This document shows, piece after piece, positions 21,641-34,800 of a stretch of 64,000 nucleotides of DNA. The first letter of the stretch is position 1. The number at the start of each line of letters is the position of its first letter. The stretch is taken from contig JAUCBJ010008088.1 of NCBI GenBank assembly GCA_032718475.1, forward strand, positions 16,199 to 80,198, written 5' to 3'. Made by a program: the position numbers and the translations under genes. A model generated the notes under the pieces. It saw nothing but the letters and a program-made list of their open reading frames with translations. It was not told where the DNA came from and searched no databases. This DNA is from Nemertoderma westbladi. Taxonomy: Eukaryota > Xenacoelomorpha > Nemertodermatida > Nemertodermatidae.

Positions 21641-21875
21641 TAGTATATCAAAATTTTAGAAATTATGCACATAGACAAACTTCTATAGTTCCTTTGTCTG
21701 CCGCTAGGGGCCGAATTGACAGAAAAGTAAAAGTAGCTGTAATTATAAAACCAACCATCATATTCATCTGAAATTTGGTAGTAGTAACCTACAAGCATTG
21801 CTTAATTAGAAATTCTACACACAGACAGACTTTTACAGTTCCCCTTCTGCTGCTAGGGGGCGAATTGTCAGAGCT
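21640..21875. repeat. Dispersed repeat with ACAGACAGACTTTTA...GCTAGGGGG
   Basis: Two adjacent copies (about 21,660-21,720 and 21,805-21,860) share a CACA.ACA.ACTT.TA.AGTTCC..T.TG..GCTAGGGG core. A third lies at 26,855-26,900 behind a module that also occurs at 21,340-21,390 (ACCAAACTTGGTACA). This is an interspersed repeat family of unknown type. Confidence 0.65.
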
Positions 21876-21978
21876 CCAGTTCAACGTGCTTGGCATGGTT
21901 TAACTATCAATGATGTAATATTATGATTTTATTCAGAAAAGGAAAAATTAGGAATTACGTCACCATCCCAGTAGTTTA

Positions 21979-22125
21979 ACCAGCGCTATGCGTACGCTTC
22001 GGCCTATCAGGCCTCATCATTGTATACGATGTAAGAGTAAGTGTCAGGGGCAAGTTGACCCTGTACTATTTATTGCGCTACTGATGAGGCGGCCTGGTAG
22101 GCCGAAACGTATGTATTGCAATGGT
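21979..22125. ncRNA. Inverted pair of hammerhead-ribozyme-like motifs
   Basis: On the plus strand, CTGATGA (22081-22087), a GGCC/GGCC hairpin and GAAAC (22104-22108) occur in the order and spacing of the hammerhead core. GTA follows as a possible NUH cleavage site after a 2-bp stem III, and AUUGC/GCAAU can pair in stem I. On the minus strand at 21979-22023 a mirror copy (GATGAGGCCTGATAGGCCGAAG) has a clean stem II but substitutions in the core. Hammerheads of this minimal-stem-III kind are known from Penelope-like elements and retrozymes. The plus-strand copy has extra bases at stem II, so activity is uncertain. Confidence 0.5.
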
Positions 22126-23124
22126 TCAACTCACGATGAGGTGCTTCCTCATTTTTACCACTTGAACAAAACCACAATATTATATATTTGTTTCAAAGTT
22201 ATTGAAGAATTCATCTAATTGTTCTGTTTATAATAGGGGCTATTTTGAAAAAATTACCATCACTCCATTACTTTTACTTTTAGCGCCAGGTTGTAGGCCT
22301 ACAGGTGGCCTTTATAATATTACAATACTGAATTTGATTTCTGGTAGGCCTAATTATTTTCAAGTGTTCCAAATGCTTAATTTTCTTTCACTGGTTATTT
22401 ATCTCACAAAGGCAGTTTCAGAACAATACAACAAACGGTAGTGGTTTCTCATGCAGTATTTTTTGTCAACATTTTCTTATAAAATTATTATTATTACTAA
22501 AATTATATTTCAAAATGTGTCACGCACTTTTACGTCTCACCGAAATTCGCCACTCGGGAAATTTATATGCGCTGAATATTCTGCCATTCTATTGAGTATC
22601 CCAGGAAACTCCAAACATAGTTACAATATCACACAACATTTTAGAGCAAAATCTAAAATTAAGATATATGCTTCGGAGTTACGGTTCGGCAAGCGCCCTA
22701 AATTAGTTTTGGCTAAAAAAAATGGTAAAGAACAAACATTACATTTTGAAAGCCATTCCAATTGATTCAGATAAATTGGTAAAATTCAAAATTTCATACA
22801 TTATACGTATATATACTGTACAACGATAACCGACGACTGGGACAATCGACGTTACTTTGAAATAAAAAGTGGCACACCCGGCTACATGGTTTGTAAAATA
22901 GGTTATAGGTGTACAGTTACGTTGTATGGTTGTTTCACCATATGCAACTCAAATTAACAGGTTATGGTTACAACAATATATTTCATAGTGGACCGGGGGG
23001 CGAATACCCTTGGTGGGTTTCATCTATTTGACTATTTAATTAATCACCTATTAAGAATTACACTTTTCCTGATGCTACCGGTGAAATTTACCGAGTTCCT
23101 CTATGTACTACCGCGTTCTATGAA
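22126..23124. other. Non-coding region downstream of CBY1
   Basis: AT-rich with TAGGCCTA-type palindromes. No supported exon. The minus-strand 3' UTR of the Chibby gene should occupy its right end; a TTTAAT (ATTAAA on the minus strand) near 23,032 is a candidate polyadenylation signal. Confidence 0.5.
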
Positions 23125-23257
23125 CTACCGTTCCTCAAGATCCTTCTCTAGAAGATTGACCTCTATGCTGCGCTCCGTCAGCATATCTAAGATAATATCC
23201 ATCTTCAGTTTCAATAGATTGTTCTGTTCGTGTAGCTCCTTATAGGCGCGTTTTAAT
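23125..23257 (-). CDS. CBY1: CBY1 coding exon 2 (terminal)
   Basis: Follows the acceptor AAATTTCAG. It encodes the leucine-heptad coiled coil and ends LEKDLEER with TAG at 23125-23127. The tail lacks the extra basic residues found at the vertebrate C-terminus (nuclear signal), so nuclear import may differ. Confidence 0.9.
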
Positions 23258-24370
23258 CTGAAATTTTAAATGTAAATTAAATAATAGCCACGAATTGATT
23301 GTTTGACAAATATGAGATTTAACTCAATTGATGAGGCGACTCATTAAATTAGTGTAGCCAAAAAGTCTTGTAGAAGAATAAATGAAATGCCCGCCTGTCT
23401 GTGAGTTGGCTTTCAGGCTGCGCTGAAACTATTTTGAGAAGAAAAGAGGTTGGTTGTATTTCTTTGTGAAAAGGAGTATTTATATTTATTCAATCATTTT
23501 AAATTTGTGGTTGAGTTTTACAAGAGTTGGCAAGTTGAGAATGCCAACGAGTGGAAAAATCAACACACGCGGGCATAATATCTCAATTTCGCTATGGAAA
23601 ATGAGTGGAAAAGAGCGATTTCCGTTACTCGTTTCATTTTCTTGACTAATATTTTACTTTTCTTAACTGATTTCTGGAAAATTCATGAAACAAAGTTAGA
23701 TTAATTAACTCCTTTCTAAAAAAAATATTAGTGAGAAAAAGGTGATTTTTCGAAAAAAAATGTGCTACCTAATCCTACAACACCAAACATCAATATCCTG
23801 TAAAACTTGTAAATTATGGGATTAAATTGACTAAAGATATAACGTCACCTATTAATTAACAATCATTGTCTTTAATACATCCAGTTGGTATCAGTACTTT
23901 AGATCCAGGCTAGATTTAGATACTGTAGTAGATTAGATTGGTGCCGGTAACATTTAATCAGGGTTTGTTGGTCATTACAGAAGCTCGAACCAAATATAAA
24001 TGTTAAGGATTTTTGGGCGTTATTGCCATAGGTTCGAAGGACATGAATCACTCTTGTAATCTGGGAATCTAACGTCCGCGGGATCTGTAGTCCCCCAACC
24101 ATGCAGTTACCACTAATATAAACGATGTAGGCCTAATATAAACCTGTGGACATCCTTGATGGTCGCAGCCGTCGCTCCAGGACTGTCCACGTACCACTGA
24201 CCGTTATGGAAGGCCAACTCCTCCTGGTCCAACTTCACGTTCACCATCCCGAAGTCGATTCCGAAATCGGAGGCGATTTGCGCCGAATTCAACCCGCTGA
24301 GATTGGTTAGGGATTGGGAACGACGTGGTGGAGCCTTCTTGGGGGCAAATTTATTACCTAAGATAGGCAT
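23125..24370 (-). CDS. CBY1: Chibby homolog (two coding exons joined)
   Basis: Joined exons 24370-24144 and 23257-23125 give 360 nt, 119 residues plus stop, close to the vertebrate Chibby length of about 126. The N-terminus has the family signature (MPILGNKFAPKKAPPRRSQS) including the 14-3-3-type RRSQS site. A FHNGQWY stretch matches the conserved central region, and the C-terminal exon gives the Chibby coiled coil (LHEQNNLLKLKMDIILDML). Chibby binds beta-catenin, dampens Wnt signalling and acts at the ciliary base with FAM92 proteins. The intron (24143-23258, 886 bp) has GT..AG ends, and its junction splits an Arg codon (AG|A). Confidence 0.93.
24144..24370 (-). CDS. CBY1: CBY1 coding exon 1
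   Basis: Starts at ATG (complement of 24368-24370) and ends ...GTCCACAG before the donor GTTTAT. Carries residues 1-75 and two bases of the next Arg codon: basic/proline-rich N-terminus, 14-3-3 site and the NGQW core. Confidence 0.93.
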
Positions 24371-25373
24371 TGTAAACCCTAAGTTACTACAGTATAAATA
24401 ATAACAATTTTAATTGTAAGGTGAAACCCGCTATTATATTTGCAATATGTCTAAACAAATTATGAGATTATTTCAAATAATTGTTAACGTAGCCATGTCA
24501 GGCTAAATATATACAATATCATCTTGGCAAGTCGTACCAACTTTAACCAAAAATCTGGCAAACTACAGTATTTTACTCTGAGAAATACATCTTTAAAAAG
24601 GCTTGCTTGGTATTTCCGCTAGTATATTGTAAACAAAACTCATGTGTGTAGGCTGGCTATATTTATTAATAAATTCAATTGATATCTAAATTAATTCACA
24701 CGCAACATTAACTTTACTCCTGTGGTATTAATTAACATACAGGTACAGCACGCTAGGCAGCTACTTTATAATTAGGGTGACGTCCTTTTAAATTTAGGGT
24801 GATCTACTATATTAGTGTTGAGATAAACGAATAATTTAGGAAAGAACAGTACAGAAATCGAGGCAAGCGCCTTTACTTTCGCATTCTGAACTCATTCTGG
24901 TAGTGCCGTTAGACAGACATGGTACTGTAAACTACCGGTCCGTATGGCTTTTTCCGAAGCCATTCATTAAATCCTTCTCCTTTATAAGAAATTTCATTAA
25001 CGATTAATTAAACTGCTGATGATGTAATGGTAACGCTTATTATTTTACCGAATCGACCACAACGCATGCATCCTTGCCAATAGATGAACATTATCTATAC
25101 TATTTACGTGATTGTAAACATCTTCAACAAAAATACAAATTTATTTAATTATTACCAAATATAAAGTTACAATACAAGGACAATGTTTCTAGTGACTTTA
25201 TCCAACACTAAAATGGTGAAATTATAAATATGAGAATATTAGTTAGCCTCAAATTCAATTTAAACACGCAGGCAATGACAACAATCAATAATTAATTATG
25301 TCAACCAGATGCTTTGATGGGGGCTAGACTAGAGATGTAGTGGGTGTTTCACAGGACCATTTGAATATAGGAA
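24371..25373. other. AT-rich region upstream of CBY1
   Basis: No coding exon seen. It should contain the minus-strand CBY1 promoter and any 5' UTR exon, but no motif is clear enough to annotate. Confidence 0.5.
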
Positions 25374-26269
25374 ATGGCACGTAACACTTTAAGCCAAAAA
25401 AGTGGTCAAAACATAAAGTTTTCAAAAGCATGACATATTATATATATTTCGAAAGCTCAGAATTTTTTCTTTTTTTAGTGCTAATCAGCTTTTACATTTT
25501 TTAAACAATGTTGGGATTTTACACATTTAAATCAAACTTTTTAAACAACATAATACTTTGATAAAACTATCGCTTTTACATTACCGTTCGGTAGAATTAT
25601 AACAGTGGACGTATTATACCTCTACACTAATATAATAAATATTGTTGGAAAAGGCTTTAATACTCAACATTAGCCCTTCATTATGCCTGTAATTTCGCCC
25701 CATAGAGAATGTTTCCCAAATTAATGAAGAAAAGTTGCGCATTTCATATGTAACTTGTCAAGAAAATATGTATTCTGTCTACCAATTTATATACAGTATT
25801 CACGAAGTCATTGTTACAAGACTACTATATTTAGGGACAAACCACTCAATATTTGACAAGTCTACTTTTTTTATAATAGTCTTGGAAATTCTAGCTCCTG
25901 TAGCCAAATTACAGTTCATTCAAAATATGACACTCAATGCATATGAAGCCTAACACTATAGGTAGTCTTGGAAGCATAACGTTGGATTTTCAAGGATCTA
26001 GTCTCTGTATTTTTTTATATGCTTGAATTTTGATTTCCAAGGAACAGCTTGTCTCAATATTTCGCGTAGTTGTAATAAACTTTATCCCAATTTCATACCG
26101 CTAATAGATATGATATTTATTTTTGATGGTTCCACCGAATAGAACATAAAATTTTAGTATAGAAAAATTATATGAAATATAATATTGAAATTTCAAGATA
26201 TAATTCTAAATTTTTTTAACATTTAACATTTTAATTGGACATTTAATTCCTTAAAGTGTTACGTGCCAT
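25374..26269. mobile_element. MITE-like element with ~20-bp terminal inverted repeats
   Basis: ATGGCACGTAACACTTTAAG at 25374 is repeated in inverted orientation ending at 26269 (CTTAAAGTGTTACGTGCCAT), giving an element of about 896 bp. The AT-rich interior has no transposase ORF. I could not settle the target duplication. Confidence 0.65.
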
Positions 26270-27954
26270 ATATTTATTGGTTGACATTGAGTGTTTTACT
26301 GAATGCCATGGTCGCCAAACAACATTTACGGAACGCTTTCTCTTAAAAAGCCGATTCTATTCTAGTCCAGTATAGACTCTACACAAGAGAGTCAGCTAAT
26401 ATGATCGTCGCATGGGAACGTTAATTAGTAATACATTGAGGAATAAAAACTCACAGGTTATCAAAATACGTTTTTATTATCAACCAAAACGTTAAATAAT
26501 TACGTGGCAACATAAAATATGAACAACAATAAAACGAAACTACAAACGCGGTAATATATACAAAAATACTGGCAGTTAAAGCACCTCCACAATACAAGAG
26601 CACAAAACGTTAGACATGTAAATAACAAATTACTTGACGACAAACTAAACTGCCATATATCGAGAAGTTAACAAATATCGACCCTGAAAACATTATTGAA
26701 ACAATTATTCTGAAAGCAGCAAAAAGCGACAGAACAGCAACCAAATAAGCTGTGGGGCGAGCCACGAAGCGGAACGCTAATAAGTTGGTCAATCTTTGAT
26801 GAAATGGAACCAAACTTGGTACATAAGTAGTCTATCACAACTTTATAAATTATACACAGACAGACTTCTATAGTTCCTCTGTCCACCGCTAGGGGGAGCG
26901 ACCATGTCCACTCATTTTACCGCTAAGCAAAGGTTCATATCGACCCCTTAGAACCAACCATGCTCAGCCATGTCCACATGTTGTCACTAGGAGAAAAACG
27001 CTTTTAAGTTTTTTTAAGTGTCGCGAAAAATCAACACATCATTATAATGATAATGTTTTTTCATTGAAAATTTATGTCCCAACCTCAATTACAGGGCGTG
27101 ATATCAAAACGTTTGGAATATGTAGGCCTAGTGCCAATTTTGAAAACCACAGAATTTTTCGAACTTTTTTGCTCATTCTTACTTAATTGAATTGACTTTT
27201 AAAAAAATTTGAATTATTATTAGGATAGTAAGTGTAGGAAATTAGAATAAATAAATTATATTAAAATGGACCATGTGTCCCAGAAGTCCTGGAAAATAAT
27301 GCGATAAAATGAGCCGAGTCCATGGAAATGGATCATTTATTGTAAAACCCGCCTTTTGTTATTAAATCGAAACTACATTTTATTCAGAATTCGCACAAAA
27401 TGCGGACATAGCTGGTTATGGATCTAAGGTGCCGATATATACTTCGTGACCCGCCCCCACTCGTATTTGGCTAGGTAAACACTTTACCCTCACAAAATAC
27501 AATAAAAAATATTTTACAAAATTTCATATAATTTGTTATGTTTTCTATAATTGTAATTGAAAGTTTTTTTTTTTAATTAGATTCAATAATTGTTGATAAA
27601 AATGACGGACATATTTATATTATATTAGATAATAAATATAATTAGATCGGTACATATTGAAGTAAAATTAAATAGTTGGGATGAATAATAAATAATACAA
27701 TATTGAGATTCCAGAATAATTTACCAAAAAATTATTGCCAACAATAAATATTACCATAGAAGTTCACTACGGCATCAACAACTACATGTAATTCGATTTA
27801 AATAAACTATAAATATAATAATTAAGTTTGCAGATCATTATGTATTGCAATAAATATTTACATAATTGGTGTGCGGTTATTAAACGAACGGTAGTGAGTA
27901 CAAATAAGGATGCGAGGGATTATAACATTGTAAAGTACTTTGCAACAAGAGTAT
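26270..27954. other. AT-rich non-coding sequence with an interspersed repeat
   Basis: No gene supported. 26,785-26,900 carries another copy of the ACCAAACTTGGTACA ... GCTAGGGGG repeat seen at 21.3-21.9 kb. The rest shows nothing I can name. Confidence 0.5.
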
Positions 27955-27962
27955 GTATATAG

Positions 27963-29005
27963 TAGGGTAGGTCGATTTTTACTTTTTTTGGATATCTAGA
28001 TTTTCTCATTGATAAAAAGTGGCCTTGGGTCCTAAAACTTTGTAGAAACAAAATTTTAACTCCTAAAAATTATGTTTGACCCCTGCACTGGACGTCGTCC
28101 AGTTCCCGCCCTAGCCGCTAGTGAGTCATTTTCCCAATTATTGTGATGATCAACTTCTAGTATTCCTACCGCATTGATATTATGCTCATTAGAACCGCAA
28201 TGACCGATTTAGTTGGTGTAGACACCTTCAAAACAAGCATAGAGCGAGTAGTTTTTGAGATATTGCAGAATATGTGAAGTCCGGTACAAGTCAACATTAG
28301 CGCCTTGATGCGGTATTGACAAATACACTAAAAATGATACTTTTAATTATCTCAAGGCATCCACAATTTACACATAACTGCAGTGATCAATTTAGGGGAT
28401 GTTGAAACTCTAATAATATGAGTTCAGTGATTAGTTCTCGAGTTATTGTACAAAACGTCTGGACTGAGTCAGCTCAATATAAGGTCATTAATTGGTGGAC
28501 CTAACCTTGACATTTTGTACAATAACTCGAAAACTAATCACTCAATTAATATTTTTAGAGTGTCAACATCCCCTAAATTGATCATTGCAGTTATGTGTAA
28601 ATTGTGGATGCCTTGAGATAATTAGAAGTATCATTTTTAGTGTATTTGTCAATACCGCATCAAGGCGCTAATGTTGACTTGTACCGGACTTCACATATTC
28701 TGCAATATCTCAAAAACTACTCGCTCTATGCTTGTTTTGAAGGTGTTTACACCAACTAAATCGGTCATTGCGGTTCTAATGAGCATAATATCAATGCGGT
28801 AGGAATACTAGAAGTTGATCATCACAATAATTGGGAAAATGACTCACTAGCGGCTAGGGCGGGAACTGGACGACGTCCAGTGCAGGGGTCAAACATGATT
28901 TTTAGGAGTTAAAATTTCGTTTCTACAAAGTTTTAGGACCCAAGGCCACTTTTTATCAATGAGAAAATCTAGATATCCAAAAAAAGTAAAAATCGACCTA
29001 CCCTA
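27963..29005. mobile_element. Foldback (palindromic) element, 1,043 bp
   Basis: Two arms of equal length, 27963-28459 and 28509-29005 (497 nt each), are reverse complements with only scattered mismatches, around a 49-nt spacer. Ends are TAGGGTAGGTCG..CGACCTACCCTA. An exact 8-bp target duplication GTATATAG flanks it (27955-27962 and 29006-29013), the size made by hAT-superfamily transposases. No ORF of note. Parts of the arms resemble sequence inside the hAT element at 56.4-58.5 kb. Confidence 0.88.
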
Positions 29006-29013
29006 GTATATAG

Positions 29014-31811
29014 TTCTATTCCAAAATTGTGACAATACGAAACAAATGATTATTTAAAAATTGCAAATTAAAATTTGTTGTGAAAAAAATATACACTTTT
29101 GAGTGAAAATTCTCCAAATATAGGCCCTAATATTTATTAATAGATTATTATAGAAGAAAGAGTGTGGACCTAATGATATTGAACAAATGCATCCATGCAA
29201 GTAGAAATTACAGTGTATGCACAGGTACAGTCTGCTAGTTGGTACTAGTTAGCATATAGATAAATATATTAATAAATATGATAACAGCATTGAGTAATGG
29301 TGGAATTTTGGAATAAAATAGTAATTTATAGGTTTCATAATATCGATCTTACCGTGTAGATAAATTAAACACAATAACCAAACAAAAAATTAATATTCCT
29401 GAACAAACAGAGTTTATAACGTCCCACTATCTACAATATTTTTAATTAGTTTTTTTTTTTGATACAATGAAAAAAAAATACAACAAAACTACTCATAGAC
29501 ATAATAGTTAACGAAACACTGAACCACCTCAGGTTCTACACAACTTATTGGCACAGGTTTCTAAAGATATCAGAGTACCGAAAGTAATTAAATACTGCCT
29601 AGTAACTGTGCTATGGCAAGACATACGCAGTACCAAGACTGGAAAATTAATGTCAAAAATATGAGTCATGTGCTAATAATATGTGTTCATTATAATGACC
29701 TCAGAATCTCAAAAAAGTGATACCATAGCAGATATTTTCACATACGGTATTCTATTCAGAACACTTTAATTATCTTTCATTATTTTACACAAACTACTAA
29801 TAAAAGGGCTGGACACACAATTATTATTCGTAGAGTACAATGCACATTATACTATCACCCTACTGCACTACGGAATGCATACAACACAACACAATCTATA
29901 CATTTGATACTAGCGTGTTAAGATTAGGACCTTATAATGTGGGTCTTAATGACTTGCGCTGCAACCAGAATGTGTATATTCGAACATGCAGAGACTAACC
30001 AACAACATATTAACAAATTAATAACAAACAGTAACTGATAACAGCTGATAACAACTAACAGGAACGCACGAAATGTTGCTTATTTAATCGGCAATCCGTC
30101 TGCAGATTTGGTCCGAACTCAAAGGCGATTCAAGAAATGGGTGAACACTGTCCAGAGAAGCAAGATTGAAAGTATCTGAAAACTATTTTATTAGTCTCTG
30201 TCCTGTACCCTGCTCAGAAAATATAATTTCAGAAAATTATATTTCATATCAAAATATATGAAAATATATTTCATATATTAAATTTATATTTCAAATATAA
30301 ATAGATTCCACTTACATAACAATTTAGAATCTAATTTTACTCGAACGGCAGTGTGAAACGAACCTGGAAAGTAGGCGACGCAATACTCGTCTTTATTACA
30401 AGTCTCGTTGCGCTCGTCCTGTTTTGTCTGGAAACTGGAAATATTTTCCTAAACTTAGACTGACATCGTTCAGATAGCTGTTACCACAAACATTTGAGAA
30501 AATACTCACTCTCACCACCTTGAAACAATAATCTACTTTTAGAAAAGTAGAATCTAATAAATTTGATAAAACTATAATTTACTTTTATAAAAGTCAATTC
30601 AACTTTTCTGCATAAGAGTGCAATATAATTAATTGCATTAAGTCCATTAGCGCGAAAATAACCAATAAATATATAATATGATACACTGCATATTGGGTTT
30701 AGTAGTGTGATATTTATGACTTCCTTAAAAGTTGTCTGATAATAATAATATTATTATCAGATAATAATAATTATACTTTTATTTGAAAAGTCATTCTCTC
30801 AGAAAGGCAACGGGCAGAGACCAAAGGATACAGTTGTCAGAACACTTGACATATTCCTCTCTCAAGGTATCTGATCTGCCTTTTCCCATCTAAGTTGTGT
30901 TGCGATAAATAAAACTCTTCTGGAATCTCTGACTAATATGATTTCTATTTTTTAACATCTGGAAAACTACGTTAATAATCTACAGGTATATGAATCAAAA
31001 TGTTAGAAATTGTCAAAAACCAAATGTATTTGCCAAATTTCATCGTATTACTGTCAACGTTGCAGTCGTTATCATATCGCGAGGGACAAGTGGTAACTAC
31101 AAAATGGCTTAATAAGAAACAAAAGGCAACGCATGGATTCATGGGTTAGATATGTTATTAATCAACCTATCGGATATTCGGAAGTAATTACGTTCGTTAT
31201 AATTTCTTGTGATCTAAAAAACACTTTGACAAAAACACCACACTCTAACAATAACATTCATCACTCCGACGCAATTATACTACAACGTAAATAAATCATT
31301 TACGGGGCAGCTCTGCATTGTTTCTAGAACTAAAATTTAAATATTAAATGCTGCGTAGCCAGCCAATACGGAGCATTATAACAAAATAAAAGCACCAATG
31401 CACCTAAAAGCAGCTGGACGGTACGTTCTGGAACACAATGATATCTATAGATACCGTATAAAGTGTTCGAGGTTTTGTTTTCAATTGGGTTCTATATAGT
31501 TAAATTGCACGAAAAAAATCACAATAATTGCGGAACCAACATCAGGGTTTGTTTTTTGGTCTGCTGATGTTTGTTAAATTATATTGTAAATGGAAAATAG
31601 TTATTTTGTGTCAGAAGTAAAATTATATTCTAAAGTTATAAACTCTAAAGAATTATAGTCTAAATCACTACATACCTATCAAAAATATATATATCTAATA
31701 TTTTGTGATATAGGATCTCAAAAAGAAAATAATCGGTCAATACAAAAAGAGTTAGACAATAATTATAATTGCCACGTAAGATCACCACAAAAATGTTTAC
31801 AAACGGTTTGT
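29014..31811. other. AT-rich sequence downstream of the PTP gene
   Basis: No coding exon recognised. Small AT palindromes occur (for example around 30,735-30,770). Part of it may be the distal 3' UTR or flank of the minus-strand PTP gene. Confidence 0.45.
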
Positions 31812-34800
31812 TAGGTTCATATCCTTTGTTTGTATTGTCTGACGTTTCATGTCCTTTGTTTGTATTGTCCGACATTTCATATCCTTAGTTTGTATTGTCC
31901 GACGTTTAATGTCCTTTGTTTGTATTGTCCGACATTTAATGTCCTTTGTTTGTATTGTCCGACGTTTAATGTCCTTTGTTTGTATTGTCCGACGTTTAAT
32001 GTCATTTGTTTGTATTGTCCGACATTTAATGTCCTTTGTTTGTATTGTCTGACATTTCATATCCTTTGTTTGTATTGTCCGACGTTTAATGTCCTTTGTT
32101 TGTATTGTCCGACATTTCATATCCTTAGTTTGTATTGTCCGACGTTTAATGTCCTTTGTTTGTATTGTCCGACATTTAATGTCCTTTGTTTGTATTGTCC
32201 GACGTTTAATGTCCTTTGTTTGTATTGTCCGACGTTTAATGTCATTTGTTTGTATTGTCCGACATTTAATGTCCTTTGTTTGTATTGTCCAACATTTAAT
32301 GTCATTTGTTTGAATTGTCCGACGTTTAATGTCCTTTGTTTGTATTGTCCGACGTTTAATGTCATTTGTTTGTATTGTCCGACATTTAATGTCCTTTGTT
32401 TGTATTGTCTGACATTTCATATCCTTTGTTTGTATTGTCCGACGTTTAATGTCCTTTGTTTGTATTGTCCGACATTTCATATCCTTTGTTTGTATTGTCC
32501 GACGTTTAATGTCCTTTGTTTGTATTGTCCGACATTTCATGTCCTTTGTTTGTATTGTCCGACGTTTAATGTCCTTTGCTTGTATTGTCCGACGTTTAAT
32601 GTCCTTTGTTTGTATTGTCCGACATTTCATATCCTTTGTTTGTATTGTCCGACGTTTAATGTCCTTTGTTTGTATTGTCCGACATTTAATGTCCTTTTTT
32701 TGTATTGGCCGACATTTCATATCCTTTGTTTGTATTGTCCGACGTTTAATGTCCTTTGTTTGTATTGTCCGACATTTCATATCCTTTGTTTGTATTGTCC
32801 GACGTTTAATGTCCGAGTTCGCTCGACCTAGTAGTAGTAGAATGTCCTTTGTTTGTATTGTCCGACATTTAATGTCCTTTGTTTGTATTGTCCGACATTT
32901 AATGTCCTTTGTTTGTATTGTCCGACATTTCATATCCTTTGTTTGTATTGTCCGACGTTTAATGTCCTTTGTTTGTATTGTCCGACATTTAATGTCCTTT
33001 TTTTGTATTGTCCGATGTTTAATGTCCTTTGTTTGTATTGTCCGACATTTCATAATCCTTTGTTTGTATTGTCCGACATTTCATATCCTTTGTTTGTATT
33101 GTCCGACGTTTAATGTCCTTTGTTTGTATTGTCCGACATTTAATGTCCTTTGTTTGTATTGTCCGACATTTCATATCCTTTGTTTGTATTGTCCGGCGTT
33201 TAATGTCCTTTGTTTGTATTGTCCGACATTTAATGTCCTTTTTTTGTATTGTCCGACGTTTAATGTCCTTTGTTTGTATTGTCCGACATTTCATATCCTT
33301 TGTTTGTATTGTCCGACATTTCATACCCTTTGTTTGTATTGTCCGACGTTTAATGTCCTTTGTTTGTATTGTCCGACATTTAATGTCCTTTGTTTGTATT
33401 GTCCGACGTTTAATGTCCTTTGTTTGTATTGTCCGACGTTTAATGTCCTTTGTTTGTATTGTCCGACATTTCATATCCTTTGTTTGTATTGTCCGACGTT
33501 TAATGTCCTTTGTTTGTATTGTCCGACATTTAATGTCCTTTTTTTGTATTGTCCGACATTTCATATCCTTTGTTTGTATTGTCCGACGTTTAATGTCCCT
33601 TGTTTGTATTGTCCGACATTTCATATCCTTTGTCTGTATTGTCTGACGTTTAATGTAGTTTGTTTGTATTGTCCGACATTTAATGTCCTTTGTTTGTATT
33701 GTCCGACATTTCATATCCTTTGTTTGTATTGTCCGACATTTAATGTCCTTTGTTTGTATTGTCCGATATTTAATGTCCTTTGTTTGTATTGTCCGACATT
33801 TCATATCCTTTGTTTGTATTGTCCGACGTTTAATGTCCTTTGTTTGTATTGTCCGATATTTAATGCCAGTCCTTTTTTTGTATTGTCCGACGTTTAATGT
33901 CCTTTGTTTGTATTGTCCGACATTTCATATCCTTTGTTTGTATTGTCCGACATTTCATATCCTTTGTTTGTATTGTTCGACGTTTAATATCCTTTGTTTG
34001 TATTGTCCGACATTTAATGTCCTTTGTTTGTATTGTCCGACGTTTAATGTGCTTTATTTGTATTGTCCGACATTTCATATCTTTTGTTTGTAATGTCCGA
34101 CTGCCCGACGTTTAATGTCCTTTGTTTGTATTGCCCAAAATTTAATGTCCTTTGTTTGAATTGTCCGACGTTTAATGTCCTTTGTTTGTATTGTCCAACA
34201 TTTAATGTCATTTGTTTGAATTGTCCGACGTTTAATGTCCTTTGTTTGTATTGTCCGACGTTTAATGTCCTTTGTTTGTATTGTCAAACATTTAATGTCA
34301 TTTGTTTGAATTGTCCGACGTTTAATGTCATTTGTTTGAATTGTCCGACGTTTAATGTCCTTTGTTTGTATTGTCCAACGTTTAATGTCATTTGTTTGAA
34401 TTGTCCGACGTTTAATGTCCTTTGTTTGTATTGTCCGACGTTTAATGTCCTTTGTTTGTATTGTCCGACGTTTAATGTCCCTTGTTTGTATTGTCCGACA
34501 TTTAATGTCCTTTGTTTGTATTGTCCGACGTTTAATGTCCTATGTTTGTATTGTCTGACATTTCATATCCTTTGTTTGAATTGTCCGACGTTTAATGTCC
34601 TTTGTTTGTATTGTCCGACGTTTAATGTCCTTTGTTTGTATTGTCCGACGTTTAATGTCCCTTGTTTGTATTGTCCGACATTTAATGTCATTTGTTTGAA
34701 TTGTCCGATGTTTAATGTCCTTTGTTTGTATTGTCCGACGTTTAATGTCCTTTGTTTGTATTGTCCGACATTTAATGTCCTTTGTTTGTATTGTCCGACG

